From: Glutamicibacter halophytocola | Lineage (GTDB): Bacteria; Actinomycetota; Actinomycetes; Actinomycetales; Micrococcaceae | NCBI RefSeq assembly: GCF_001302565.1 | Contig: NZ_CP012750.1 | Coordinates: 1,674,001 to 1,738,000 of the forward strand | DNA: 64,000 nucleotides | Direction of reading: 5' to 3' | Shown: one piece after another, positions 52,397-61,227 of the stretch | Layout: every line of letters starts with the position of its first letter | Numbering within the stretch: the first letter of the stretch is position 1 | Made by a program: the position numbers and the translations under genes | The notes under the pieces: generated by a model | What the model saw: the letters and a program-made list of their open reading frames with translations, nothing else | Database searches by the model: none | Told to the model about the DNA's origin: nothing

Positions 52397-53946
52397 GCAC
52401 CGCGCGCACCAGCGCGGTTGCGCTGCATGGGGTCAGCGCCTCGCTGGTAGAAGTAGAAGCCGATCTCGGAAACGGCATCCCCGGCTTCACCATTCTGGGC
52501 CTGCCCGATGCCTCGCTGAATGAGGCACGGGAACGTATCAAGGCGGCGGCGCGGAACACCGGCATTCCGCTGGCCAACCGCAAACTGACGGTTAATCTGT
52601 CCCCGGCGACCCTTCCCAAATACGGTTCCGGCTTTGATTTGGCAATTCTTGTCGCCGCGCTAGCTGCCGATCACCAGTTGCCCACCAGCCCCTCCACGCT
52701 GTACCTGGCCGAGCTTGGCCTGGATGGCACGTTGCGTGCAGTTTCCGGTGTCCTGCCCGCAGTGCAACTGGCCAAGGAACATGGATTAGATCGTGTCATT
52801 GTGGCTGAAGCCAATGGCAATGAGGCACGGCTGGTTGAGGGAATCGAGGTGAAGTCCGCCCGCCACCTGGGGCAGGTGCTGGAATTCTGTGGCGCGCGGA
52901 AGGAACTGATCACTATGCGTTTGCACCACCCGGCCCCTGCCGCAGCCCGGGCCCAGTCCATTTTGGCCAGCGCCAGCCATGACGAGGCAGACCTGCAGCT
53001 GGTCAACGGCCAGCAGGAAGCGCGCCTGGCGCTGGAACTCGCGGCTGCCGGGGGACACCACCTGATCATGGTTGGTCCGGCGGGCGCCGGGAAAACCATG
53101 CTGGCCAAATGCCTGCCCACGATCATTCCCCCGCTGGATGACAGCCAAGCCCTGGAAGCCACGGCAGTGCATTCCATTACCAGCGGTGCAATGAACGAGG
53201 TCAACCAGCTGCAGCGAACCCCGCCCTTCGTCGCACCACACCACACGTCTTCGCTGTCCGCGCTGATTGGCGGTGGAACTGCGCAGCTGATTCCCGGAGC
53301 GATAACGCGGGCCCATCACGGGATCCTGTTTTTGGACGAAGCCGCCCAGTTTAATACCGGCGTTCTTGACGCGCTTCGCCAACCCATCGAGGAAGGCTAT
53401 ATCAACCTGGCCCGGGCCCGTGGCCATCATCGATTGCCCGCCCGATTCCAACTCGTCCTCGCATCCAATCCCTGCCCTTGCGGGAGGAACTTCGGGACGG
53501 GAACCGGCTGCACGTGCACGCCCATGGCCCGCCGGCGCTACTTCGCCAGGCTCTCTGGACCCATTCTGGATCGCGTTGACCTGCAAGTTCGAGTGAATCC
53601 GGTACACCAATCGCAGCTGTTGAGTACCACGCAGAATGAATCCAGCGCCATAGTTCGAGAACGAGTCCGCACAACAAGGGAGCGCAGCCAGGAGCGGCTT
53701 CGCCCCTTCGCCATTAGCTGCAACGCCCAAATTCCAACGCAAATACTGCGCCATGAGCTGAGATACCCGGCAAAAACCAAGGCCGCTTTGGAACAACTTG
53801 CTGCTCGCCGCGGGCTTTCGGCCCGAGGAATCCACCGTCTGCTGCGGGTGGCCTGGACAGTCGCCGACCAACAACAGCACGCAGCTCCCACCGAAGACGA
53901 CTTGGCCGTTGCAGCGCATCTGCGCCAAAGTCTTGAGAATAGTTAG
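52393..53946 (+). CDS. comM: ComM/YifB, Mg-chelatase-like AAA+ ATPase
   Basis: 517-residue AAA+ helicase that promotes branch migration during natural transformation. The N-terminal S5-fold domain has GFTILGLPDASLNEARERI. The ATPase core has MVGPAGAGKTMLA (Walker A) and GILFLDEAAQF (Walker B), where DEAAQF replaces the more usual DELPEF. The Mg-chelatase C-terminal domain follows (ASNPCPCG, zinc-like Cys cluster, then LSARGIHRLLRVAWTVAD). The ATG overlaps the yraN stop. dprA follows after eight bases. Confidence 0.95.
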   Translation: MSTARTSAVALHGVSASLVEVEADLGNGIPGFTILGLPDASLNEARERIKAAARNTGIPLANRKLTVNLSPATLPKYGSGFDLAILVAALAADHQLPTSPSTLYLAELGLDGTLRAVSGVLPAVQLAKEHGLDRVIVAEANGNEARLVEGIEVKSARHLGQVLEFCGARKELITMRLHHPAPAAARAQSILASASHDEADLQLVNGQQEARLALELAAAGGHHLIMVGPAGAGKTMLAKCLPTIIPPLDDSQALEATAVHSITSGAMNEVNQLQRTPPFVAPHHTSSLSALIGGGTAQLIPGAITRAHHGILFLDEAAQFNTGVLDALRQPIEEGYINLARARGHHRLPARFQLVLASNPCPCGRNFGTGTGCTCTPMARRRYFARLSGPILDRVDLQVRVNPVHQSQLLSTTQNESSAIVRERVRTTRERSQERLRPFAISCNAQIPTQILRHELRYPAKTKAALEQLAARRGLSARGIHRLLRVAWTVADQQQHAAPTEDDLAVAAHLRQSLENS

Positions 53947-53954
53947 GCCATCGA

Positions 53955-55199
53955 ATGTCCATCAATTCACATCCTGTTCCAGTGGACGATCGCACGAATC
54001 AGGAACGGCTGACATATGCGCACTTGAACCAGCTGATTGAGCCAAACGACTACACCGCGACTGCCCTGCTGGAACTCATGAGCCCCCAGGAACTGATTGC
54101 ACTGATTCGAAGAGCAGACTTCGTGCCATGGGGGCTCAAGTCCCAGGTCGACGACATCCTCGGGGTGAAGACCACCTCGAATATGGCGCAGGACCTGAAA
54201 GCCGCACTGACCCGTTGGCGCAAGAGGCTGCCGCTGAGCAACCCCGTGGCCGCACTGGATACCGCGGCCCGGCATAATGGAGGACTGCTGATCCCAACGG
54301 ACCCAATGTGGCCAACTCAGCTTGACGACCTCAATCTGGGACGGCCCCTGTGCCTATGGTGGCGGGCCAGCGATCCCCAGCTCCTTGCCGGAGCGCAGGT
54401 AGCGAAGAATGTAGCGATCGTCGGCTCTCGAGATGCCAGTGACTATGGCGACCAGGTGACCTTCGACCTTGGCAGGACCCTTGCCACGCATGGGTACACC
54501 ATCGTCTCCGGGGGAGCCTACGGCATCGATGCCAGCGCCCACCGGGCAGCGCTGACAGTTGAAGACTGGGCCTACCCGAACCCGCCGACCATTACCGTGA
54601 TGGCCGGCGGTATCGATCGGCTCTATCCATCAGGCAATAGCAACTTGCTCAACCAAATTGTCGCGCGGGGCGTCCTGCTGTCGGAAGTCCCGCCGGGGAC
54701 CACATCAGCTCGTTTTCGATTCTTGAACCGCAACCGGATCATTGCCGCCTTGAGCAGGCTGGTTATCGTCGCGGAGGCACGACACCGCTCTGGAGCACTG
54801 AATACAGCCAGCCATGCGGTTGAGCTAGGCCGCGATGTCGCAGCCGTCCCCGGAAGCGTGTTCGCTCCGAATTCCGCCGGCTGCCACCGGCTGATCGCCG
54901 AGGGAAGCGCCGCGCTGCTTGCTTCACCGCAAGATGCCCTCGCGCTCGTCGGCGCCGACCGCAGCACCCAGGCTTCACGCGTGGATCAGGTGCCCCAGAG
55001 ACCAACAGATCAGCTGGGCCGCGATGAAGGCATGGTCTACGACGTCATGTCGTTTTCCAGGTCGCTGCTGGTTGATGAAATTTCAGCGCGCAGTGGTGTG
55101 CCGATGATTCAAACGCTGCAGGCGGTAGCCCGCCTGGAGGCACTCGGGCTGGCCAGCACCGATGGCCTATCGTGGAAACTGGTCTACCAGGGCAACTAG
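53955..55199 (+). CDS. dprA: DprA, DNA processing protein
   Basis: 414-residue DprA that loads RecA onto incoming single-stranded DNA during transformation. The Rossmann core reads VAIVGSRDASDYGDQV, TIVSGGAYGIDASAHRAAL, VMAGGIDRLYPSGN and LSEVPPGTTSARFRFLNRNRIIAALS. A C-terminal winged-helix domain (VYDVMSFSRSLLVDEISARSGVPMIQTLQAVARLEALGL) completes it. The N-terminal ~110 residues are a helical SAM-like region. It lies between comM and xerC, as in other Actinobacteria. Confidence 0.96.
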   Translation: MSINSHPVPVDDRTNQERLTYAHLNQLIEPNDYTATALLELMSPQELIALIRRADFVPWGLKSQVDDILGVKTTSNMAQDLKAALTRWRKRLPLSNPVAALDTAARHNGGLLIPTDPMWPTQLDDLNLGRPLCLWWRASDPQLLAGAQVAKNVAIVGSRDASDYGDQVTFDLGRTLATHGYTIVSGGAYGIDASAHRAALTVEDWAYPNPPTITVMAGGIDRLYPSGNSNLLNQIVARGVLLSEVPPGTTSARFRFLNRNRIIAALSRLVIVAEARHRSGALNTASHAVELGRDVAAVPGSVFAPNSAGCHRLIAEGSAALLASPQDALALVGADRSTQASRVDQVPQRPTDQLGRDEGMVYDVMSFSRSLLVDEISARSGVPMIQTLQAVARLEALGLASTDGLSWKLVYQGN

Positions 55200-55224
55200 C
55201 TGCCTTCGGGTAAGCTCGGTGGTG

Positions 55225-56223
55225 ATGAAGCACGATCCTGCCTCGAAGCGCTCCACCGGCCCGTCGGCAAAATTCTCCGAACCCGTGGCCGACTATTTGG
55301 AGTACCTGCAGCGCGAACGCGGCCGCAGCGAAAATACCCTGCGCGCCTACGACGTAGATCTCCGAAATCTCGGACAGTTCCTCAACGAACACGCCGGTGA
55401 TCCGGCACTGAAGCAGATTTCTGTCGAAATGCTTCGAGACTGGCTCGCATACCTGCATGAGTCCGCAGTTTCTCGGACAACATTGGCCCGCCGCATCTCC
55501 GCGGTGAAAAACTTCTTCGCTTGGGCATTGAAGAACCACCTGGTTGAGAATGATCCGGCCTTGCGATTGGCAGCACCGAAAAAAGAGCGGCGGCTGCCGC
55601 ACATACTTCAGCCCAGCCAGATCGACAGGCTCCTGTCGGAACATGCTGGTCCTACAGAAGAAAACGAGGCAGCCAGGCAGAAAGGCGATGGAACTGACCA
55701 GGATCCCAAAGCCAGGGCGATCCAGTGTCGAGACAGGGTCATTGCAGAATTGCTCTACGCTTCGGGACTGCGCATCAGTGAGCTGGTTGCCTTGGATATC
55801 GCGGATATCGATTTTGAGCGAAGGACGTTGAGAGTCCTTGGCAAAGGCAACAAGGAGCGGATGGTGCCCTTCGGCAAACCTGCCGAGCGGGTGATTATTG
55901 AATGGATACGCTCCTACCGACGTGTCGTGGCCGCAGAGCAGGCGGGGGACGCCTTGCTGGTCGGAGTTCGCGGTTCCAGGCTGAATGTTCGACAGGCGCG
56001 TGAAGTCATTGCCAGCGCCCTGCGCTCACTTGGCGACACCTCCGCCAGCGGGCCACACGCCTTACGCCATACAGTCGCCACCCATTTGCTCGATGGAGGC
56101 GCTGACCTGCGTGCGGTGCAAGAGTTCCTCGGGCACGCATCGCTTGCCACTACCCAGCTCTATACGCATGTTTCTGTGGATCGATTGCGGCAAAGTTACC
56201 GCCAAGCACACCCTCGGGCCTGA
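55225..56223 (+). CDS. xerC: Tyrosine recombinase XerC
   Basis: 332-residue tyrosine recombinase that resolves chromosome dimers at dif with XerD. The N-terminal core-binding domain (YLEYLQRERGRSENTLRAY) and the catalytic domain with Arg in YASGLRISELVAL, Lys in LGKGNKERMVPF, HALRHTVATHLL (His, Arg), LGHASLATTQLYTHV (His and nucleophilic Tyr) are complete. An acidic insert (EENEAARQKGDGTDQD) makes it longer than E. coli XerC. Start at ATG 55225 or the GTG just before. The family order dprA-xerC supports XerC over XerD. Confidence 0.94.
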   Translation: MKHDPASKRSTGPSAKFSEPVADYLEYLQRERGRSENTLRAYDVDLRNLGQFLNEHAGDPALKQISVEMLRDWLAYLHESAVSRTTLARRISAVKNFFAWALKNHLVENDPALRLAAPKKERRLPHILQPSQIDRLLSEHAGPTEENEAARQKGDGTDQDPKARAIQCRDRVIAELLYASGLRISELVALDIADIDFERRTLRVLGKGNKERMVPFGKPAERVIIEWIRSYRRVVAAEQAGDALLVGVRGSRLNVRQAREVIASALRSLGDTSASGPHALRHTVATHLLDGGADLRAVQEFLGHASLATTQLYTHVSVDRLRQSYRQAHPRA

Positions 56224-56365
56224 TGATTTTCGTCCAATCTGTGAATTTAGCCCGCCTGGGTGGCGAAAAGTGCTGTTCATCGGGCAAAATAGAACTATCG
56301 GCGGCGATAGCACCAGTTCGATGTTGACGTAGGGGAAGACGATCAACACCGCAACGGAGGATGGC

Positions 56366-56869
56366 ATGTCTGCACCGATGACCAGAGGCGTGATATTTGT
56401 ACATTCCGCCCCTGCTGCACTATGCCCGCACCTGGAATGGGCAATTGGGTCCGTGCTCGGAACTCCAGTCAAGATGGACTGGACCGAACAGCACGTCGCA
56501 CCCGGATTTTGTCGCGCCGAAATTGAGTGGGTTGGCCCGCAGGGAACTGGCGCACTGCTCACCAGTGAAATGCATGGATGGCAGCATCTGCGTTTCGAAA
56601 TCACAGAGGATCCAAGCCCCGGCGCCGACGGCAGCCGTTGGTCCGTAACTCCAGACTTGGGGATCTTCCACGCGACCGTTGATGTTGCTGGCAACATCAT
56701 GGTCGGCGAGGAAAGAATCCGCTGGGCCTATGAAAAGGGCGATGGAAACCCGTCAATTTTCTATCAAGAAATGTCCATCGCACTGGGCGAAGCCTGGGAC
56801 GAGGAGCTCGAGCCTTTTAGACACTCAGGAGATGAAGCACCTGTACGATGGCTCAACCAGGTAGTTTAG
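56366..56869 (+). CDS. DUF3145 family protein
   Basis: 167-residue actinobacterial protein of unknown function: TRGVIFVHSAPAALCPHLEWAIGSVLG, GWQHLRFEITEDPSPGADGSRW and DLGIFHATVDVAGNIMVGEERIRWAYE. The ATG follows GGAGG by five bases. In related genomes this family usually sits beside the fabD-acpP-fabF fatty-acid cluster. Here it is 1.4 kb away, with a VOC gene and a reductase gene between. Confidence 0.92.
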   Translation: MSAPMTRGVIFVHSAPAALCPHLEWAIGSVLGTPVKMDWTEQHVAPGFCRAEIEWVGPQGTGALLTSEMHGWQHLRFEITEDPSPGADGSRWSVTPDLGIFHATVDVAGNIMVGEERIRWAYEKGDGNPSIFYQEMSIALGEAWDEELEPFRHSGDEAPVRWLNQVV

Positions 56870-56943
56870 CAACTGGTTTTAATGTCTCTGGGTGAGTTTA
56901 CAACTGCACTCAGTTAGACCCCGGTGGTGCGGGGTTGTTACCA

Positions 56944-56985
56944 CAAGAAGTGGGATTCCATATTGGGATCCCACTTCTTGGTTTT
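56944..56985 (+). terminator. Terminator after the DUF3145 gene
   Basis: 12-bp stem CAAGAAGTGGGA / TCCCACTTCTTG followed by GTTTT. A smaller hairpin ACCCCG...CGGGGT lies just upstream around 56919-56937. Confidence 0.88.
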
Positions 56986-57163
56986 ACCCTGAAGACATAG
57001 TCAGGCGCGCGCCCAGGATGCTAGACTCATTGGCGATGAAGACCAGTCAGGCTCTAGGCAGCCACTCCCGGAACGGCTATCTGGTCGTTCCCTGATCCGC
57101 GGACCACCCTTTCACCGGAAGATTCAAGCTACAGAATTTTCGGACATATTTTGAAAGGGACAG

Positions 57164-57544
57164 ATGACCGCGCAATTCAACCACACAATTATCGCTTCAA
57201 CGGATCCACAGCGCATGGCAGAGTTTTACACTGACTTGCTCGAAGCGAAGCCCGCCCCCAGTTGGGGGCCATTCTGCAACATCAGCCTTGACGGTGGGGT
57301 GTTGCTGCAGTTTGCGACGCCACCGATTGATTTTCCGCCTCAGCACTATGCGTTCCTGCTCAACGAAGCGCATTTTGACCGCGCTTACCAAAAAATTTGC
57401 GCAGCGGAGCACGAGCATTGGGCCGACCCGCAACGCCAGCACCCCGGAGCAATCAATCATGAGCACGGTGGCAGGGGAGTCTATTTGCTAGACCCATCGG
57501 GACATTATCTGGAACTGATCACGAAGGAATACATCCCGCGATGA
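57164..57544 (+). CDS. VOC family (glyoxalase-like) protein
   Basis: 126-residue single-module VOC protein: FNHTIIASTDPQRMAEFYTDLL, a metal-site His and final Glu in DPSGHYLELITKEY. It could be a small lyase, dioxygenase or antibiotic-binding protein. No substrate is suggested by the sequence. The ATG follows AAAGGGAC. It converges on the reductase gene, with stops two bases apart. Confidence 0.85.
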   Translation: MTAQFNHTIIASTDPQRMAEFYTDLLEAKPAPSWGPFCNISLDGGVLLQFATPPIDFPPQHYAFLLNEAHFDRAYQKICAAEHEHWADPQRQHPGAINHEHGGRGVYLLDPSGHYLELITKEYIPR

Positions 57545-57546
57545 GG

Positions 57547-58122
57547 TCACCGGACGACGTCGAAAACATTCTTCTGGATACCATTCGAATATGTTTGTGA
57601 ATCCACGAGCTTGAGCGTTTGCGCGTCCATGCTTTCCTGGCTGAACAAGCGCTTGCCTGCACCGAGCAGGACCGGGAAAACCAGGAGGTTGTACCGGTCA
57701 ATAAGCTGGTGCTCTTGGAGGGAACGAACCAAGGTTGCCGAACCATGGATGCTGATGGGTCCACCCTCGCCCGCGCGGAGGCGTGCGACGTCGGAGATCG
57801 AACGCAGGATGGTTGTCTCGCCCCAGTTGTCTACGAGGTCCTTCTCGGCCAGCGTTGTGGAAAGCACGTATTTCGGCATGGCGTTATAGTGCGGAAATTC
57901 CTCGGTCATCGATGGCCAGATGGGGGAGAAGGCCTGGTAGCTGATCCTGCCCAGCAACATGGCTGAAGCTTCAGCCTGTTCGGTGCCTTTCAGCTCGTAT
58001 GCGGCTGGATCGAACTCGACACTATTCATGGTCCAGCCGGAATTGCGGTATTCGGGTTCGCCGCCCGGAGCTTCAACGACTCCGTCGAGCGAGACAAATG
58101 CGGTTGCGATGAGTGTGCGCAC
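57547..58122 (-). CDS. Dihydrofolate reductase / RibD C-terminal family reductase
   Basis: 191-residue NADPH-dependent reductase of the RibD_C group: RTLIATAFVSLDGVVEAPGG at the start, AMLLGRISYQAF, KYVLSTTL, GGPISIHGSATLVRSL (nucleotide loop) and LLVFPVLLGAGKRLF. Such proteins are common in Actinobacteria and rarely have a known substrate. A GTG at 58122 follows CAGGAG by eight bases. A longer open frame upstream was rejected. It is monocistronic. Confidence 0.88.
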   Translation of the reverse strand: MRTLIATAFVSLDGVVEAPGGEPEYRNSGWTMNSVEFDPAAYELKGTEQAEASAMLLGRISYQAFSPIWPSMTEEFPHYNAMPKYVLSTTLAEKDLVDNWGETTILRSISDVARLRAGEGGPISIHGSATLVRSLQEHQLIDRYNLLVFPVLLGAGKRLFSQESMDAQTLKLVDSQTYSNGIQKNVFDVVR

Positions 58123-58244
58123 GAGGATGGCTCCTGAGCTGATCGAAGTAACAAATTCCCACGCCAGGTGGGCGGATCTTGAGCGTAACAAGCACAGGTG
58201 CTATCAGACAACGATTTGCCGAAGAAGCCAGAGAATTAAAGCAG

Positions 58245-58282
58245 GATGGGCTGGTCCAAGGAATCCCTTGGACCAGCCCATC
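58245..58282 (-). terminator. Terminator of the fabD-acpP-fabF cluster
   Basis: Perfect 17-bp stem GATGGGCTGGTCCAAGG and complement with a 4-nt loop, 31 bases beyond the fabF stop on the minus strand. The T-run is weak. Confidence 0.85.
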
Positions 58283-58313
58283 GGCTATTCGGTTGCACGC
58301 AACCGGGATATTG

Positions 58314-59567
58314 CTAGACGCTGCGGATAGCGACAACTGCGTTGTGGCCACCGAAACCGAATGAGTTGTTCAGTGCCACGATGGTGCCCTCGGCTGGAAG
58401 TGCTTCCGGCTGGCCGGTGACTACCTTCAGCGGGATCGCTGGATCCTGGTTATCCAAGTTGATCGTCACAGGGGTGGTGCGGTGGTAGACAGCCAGCGCG
58501 CACAGGACCGATTCAACGGCACCGGAGGCGCCAAGCAGGTGGCCCATCTGCGACTTGGTCGCCGAGACCCAGACATTGTCCAGCTGATCGCCCAGGGCGT
58601 TCTTCAAGGCGGTGTATTCCGGAGCGTCGCCCACCGGGGTGGAGGTTGCGTGCGCGTTGACGTGTACAACGTCCTCTGGCTGGATGCGGCCGTCGAACAT
58701 GGCGGCCTTCAGCGCGCGGGTAGCACCCGAGCCATCTGGATCCGGAGCGGTGATGTGGTGTGCATCAGAGGTGACCGACGATCCGGCCAGCTCGGCGTAG
58801 ATGCGGGCGCCACGAGCCAATGCGTGCTCTTCGGCTTCCAGCACCAAGGCGCCAGCGCCTTCACCCATCACGAAGCCATCACGATCGATGTCGTACGGGC
58901 GGGAGGCCTTGGCAGGATCGTCATTGCGGCGCGAGAGCGCATGCATCGAGGAGAAAGCAGCCATTGGCATGGGGTGGATGGCTGCTTCAGCGCCACCAAC
59001 CATCACGACATCGGCCTTGCCCGAGCGGATCAGTTCCAGGCCAACGTGCATGGCCTCGGTGCCCGAAGCGCAAGCGGAGACCGGGGTGTGGGCGCCACCG
59101 GCGGCACCCAGGTCCAGGGACACCGCAGCTGCTGGGCCGTTGGGCATCAGCATCGGGACAGTCATTGGCAAAACGCGGCGGGGGCCCTTTTCGCGCAGGG
59201 TGTCCCAGGCGTTCAGCAGGGTCCAGACACCGCCGATGCCGGTAGCGAAGGCCACGGCAAGCTTGTTCTGGTCGATGTCTTCCTTGCTCAGGCCTGAGTC
59301 GGCCCATGCTTCGCGCGAGGCAACGACAGCGAACTGCGTGGAAGGATCCATGCGCTTGGTTTCCGGGCGGGTGAGAACCTCGGTTGGCTGAACGGAAGCG
59401 CGCGCAGCGAAGGTGACCGGAAGGTCGTATTCCTTCACCCAGGCATCATCCAGGGTTGCGGCGCCGGAGACGCCCTTCAAAGCGTTGGCCCAGAGGGTGG
59501 GGACGTCCCCGCCGATTGGGGTGGTGGCTCCGAGACCGGTGATCACTACTTTGCGCGCCATCATCAA
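58314..59567 (-). CDS. fabF: Beta-ketoacyl-ACP synthase II (FabF)
   Basis: 417-residue elongating condensing enzyme of type II fatty-acid synthesis. The catalytic triad is clear: Cys in PVSACASGTEAMH, His in NAHATSTPVGD and His in SQMGHLLGASGAVES, followed by NNSFGFGGHNAV. Two adjacent ATG codons (59567, 59564) are possible starts. It is last in fabD-acpP-fabF, 101 bases after acpP. It adds malonyl units to acyl-ACP carried by the neighbouring ACP. Confidence 0.96.
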   Translation of the reverse strand: MMMARKVVITGLGATTPIGGDVPTLWANALKGVSGAATLDDAWVKEYDLPVTFAARASVQPTEVLTRPETKRMDPSTQFAVVASREAWADSGLSKEDIDQNKLAVAFATGIGGVWTLLNAWDTLREKGPRRVLPMTVPMLMPNGPAAAVSLDLGAAGGAHTPVSACASGTEAMHVGLELIRSGKADVVMVGGAEAAIHPMPMAAFSSMHALSRRNDDPAKASRPYDIDRDGFVMGEGAGALVLEAEEHALARGARIYAELAGSSVTSDAHHITAPDPDGSGATRALKAAMFDGRIQPEDVVHVNAHATSTPVGDAPEYTALKNALGDQLDNVWVSATKSQMGHLLGASGAVESVLCALAVYHRTTPVTINLDNQDPAIPLKVVTGQPEALPAEGTIVALNNSFGFGGHNAVVAIRSV

Positions 59568-59668
59568 ACTCTCTACTGTGCGATTAAGAAATTTAGGGGG
59601 CCGGCTTGACGTACCGGCCGATGCGCACGGCTTGCCCGCGCAACGGTGTGGCGATTAACGCCGAAAGC

Positions 59669-59914
59669 TTAGGCCTGAACCGAAGCGATGAAGCTGACAG
59701 CGTCGCCTACGGTCTTCAGGTTCTTGACTTCCTCGTCCGGAATCTTTACGTCGAACTTCTCTTCTGCCTCTACGACGATGGTCATCATCGAGATCGAGTC
59801 GATGTCCAGGTCCTCGGTGAAGGACTTGTCCAGCTGCACGTCTGCTTCGTCCAGGCCGGTCTCGGAGTTGACGATTTCGGCGAGGCCCGCCAGGATTTCT
59901 TCGTTGCTAGCCAT
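59669..59914 (-). CDS. acpP: Acyl carrier protein
   Basis: 81-residue acidic ACP: MASNEEILAGLAEIVN, DLDIDSISMMTIVVEAEEKFDV with the phosphopantetheine Ser in DSIS. The usual DSLD is altered to DSIS, as in several Actinobacteria. The ATG at 59914 follows AAAAGGAG. Acts as carrier for FabD, FabF and the rest of the fatty-acid pathway. Confidence 0.95.
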   Translation of the reverse strand: MASNEEILAGLAEIVNSETGLDEADVQLDKSFTEDLDIDSISMMTIVVEAEEKFDVKIPDEEVKNLKTVGDAVSFIASVQA

Positions 59915-60127
59915 GGATGGCTCCTTTTCTTCAGTTGCCGGAGGACTCCGGTGTTCTTTGTGGCTGAAACAGATCCCTGCGGACAGGTTCCCGTCGCGAG
60001 CCGATGTGCTGAAACGATGGTGCATGAATCACGCACCGCAGTTTCGTCGGTTTAAAGCTTAGGCCAGAGATGAGCCCGCCGGTGGCATCATGACTGGTTC
60101 GGCGCGCAAATCTTTGAGTTCAGCCGG

Positions 60128-61051
60128 TTAGCTGGCAGTGTGCTCGGCGATGAAGGCCTGGGCAGCTTCAAGGTCGGCAGGCGACTTGACCGCGAGGGTC
60201 TTCACGCCCTTCAGCCCGCGGCGGGCCAAGCCCACCAGGGTGCCAGCTGGTGCCAGTTCCAAGACTCCGGTGACGCCGGCTTCGGCCAGGGTCTCCATGC
60301 ACAGATCCCAGCGCACCGGGCGGGAGACCTGGGCTACCAGGGAGTCGAGGTTGGCCTGGCCGTCAGCGACCGGCTGGCCATCGAAGTTCGAGAGCAGGCG
60401 CACGCTCGGGTCAGCGGGCGTGAGGGTATCGGCCAATTCCTTCAAGGTGCCCACCGCTGGCTGCATATGCGAGGTGTGGAACGCGCCGGCAACCTTCAAG
60501 GGGATCACACGGGCCTTGGCCGGTGGATTCTCGACCAGTTCGGCCAGCTGTTCGGTGGTTCCCGCGGCAACGATCTGCCCGCCGCCATTGGCGTTGGCCG
60601 GGGTGAGCCCGAAGCCGTCCAAGGCCGAGAGGACCTCTTCAGGATCGCCACCGAGCACGGCGGCCATGCCGGTCGGGGTGGCTGCGGCCGCTTCGGCCAT
60701 GGCATTGGCGCGGACCTTGACGAAGTTCATTGCATCGGATTCAGCCAAGGCGCCAGCCAGTGCCGAAGCGGTGATTTCGCCGACCGAGTGGCCGGCAACG
60801 ATGCTGCCTGCTGGCAAGTGATCGCCGAACAGCGCACGGGCGGTCACCAGGCCTGCGGCGACAATCAGCGGCTGCGCGACGGCGGTGTCCTTGATGGTCT
60901 CTTCGTCGGAGACGGTTCCGTGGGCGGTGAGGTCGCGCTCGGTAATGGCGCTCAGGGCTGCCAGATGATCGGCAACACCCTCAACTTCGAGCCATTCGGC
61001 GAGGAAACCTGGGGTCTGGGAGCCCTGTCCGGGGCAAACGATTGCTAACAC
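60128..61051 (-). CDS. fabD: Malonyl-CoA:ACP transacylase (FabD)
   Basis: 307-residue transacylase that loads malonyl groups onto ACP. VCPGQGSQTPGF at the front, GHSVGEITASAL with the nucleophilic Ser, and GAFHTSHM with the catalytic His. It is the first gene of the cluster. fabH, which lies between fabD and acpP in Streptomyces, is missing: only 213 bases separate fabD from acpP. A dyad at 61118-61136 in its promoter region may bind the FasR-like regulator encoded next door. Confidence 0.95.
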   Translation of the reverse strand: MLAIVCPGQGSQTPGFLAEWLEVEGVADHLAALSAITERDLTAHGTVSDEETIKDTAVAQPLIVAAGLVTARALFGDHLPAGSIVAGHSVGEITASALAGALAESDAMNFVKVRANAMAEAAAATPTGMAAVLGGDPEEVLSALDGFGLTPANANGGGQIVAAGTTEQLAELVENPPAKARVIPLKVAGAFHTSHMQPAVGTLKELADTLTPADPSVRLLSNFDGQPVADGQANLDSLVAQVSRPVRWDLCMETLAEAGVTGVLELAPAGTLVGLARRGLKGVKTLAVKSPADLEAAQAFIAEHTAS

Positions 61052-61117
61052 TCTTACAGCTTTCCAAATTCTAGGAGCTTTTCGCGCTTCATTTCGGTAC
61101 CAAGCTCAAGGTGGCTA

Positions 61118-61136
61118 TTTGTAGGAACTCTACAAA
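61118..61136. promoter_or_regulatory. Perfect dyad in the fabD promoter region
   Basis: TTTGTAG-GAACT-CTACAAA, seven-base arms with a five-base spacer, 67 bases upstream of fabD and in the gap after the FasR-like gene. A candidate fatty-acid-synthesis operator. Confidence 0.55.
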
Positions 61137-61227
61137 ACAGTATCCCATGCCCAACCGGAATTCCCATGTAATGCGCTATGAGCGAGCAAAATGGTGTTGT
61201 GCGCCATGCCCATTCTTTGGGTGAAGC

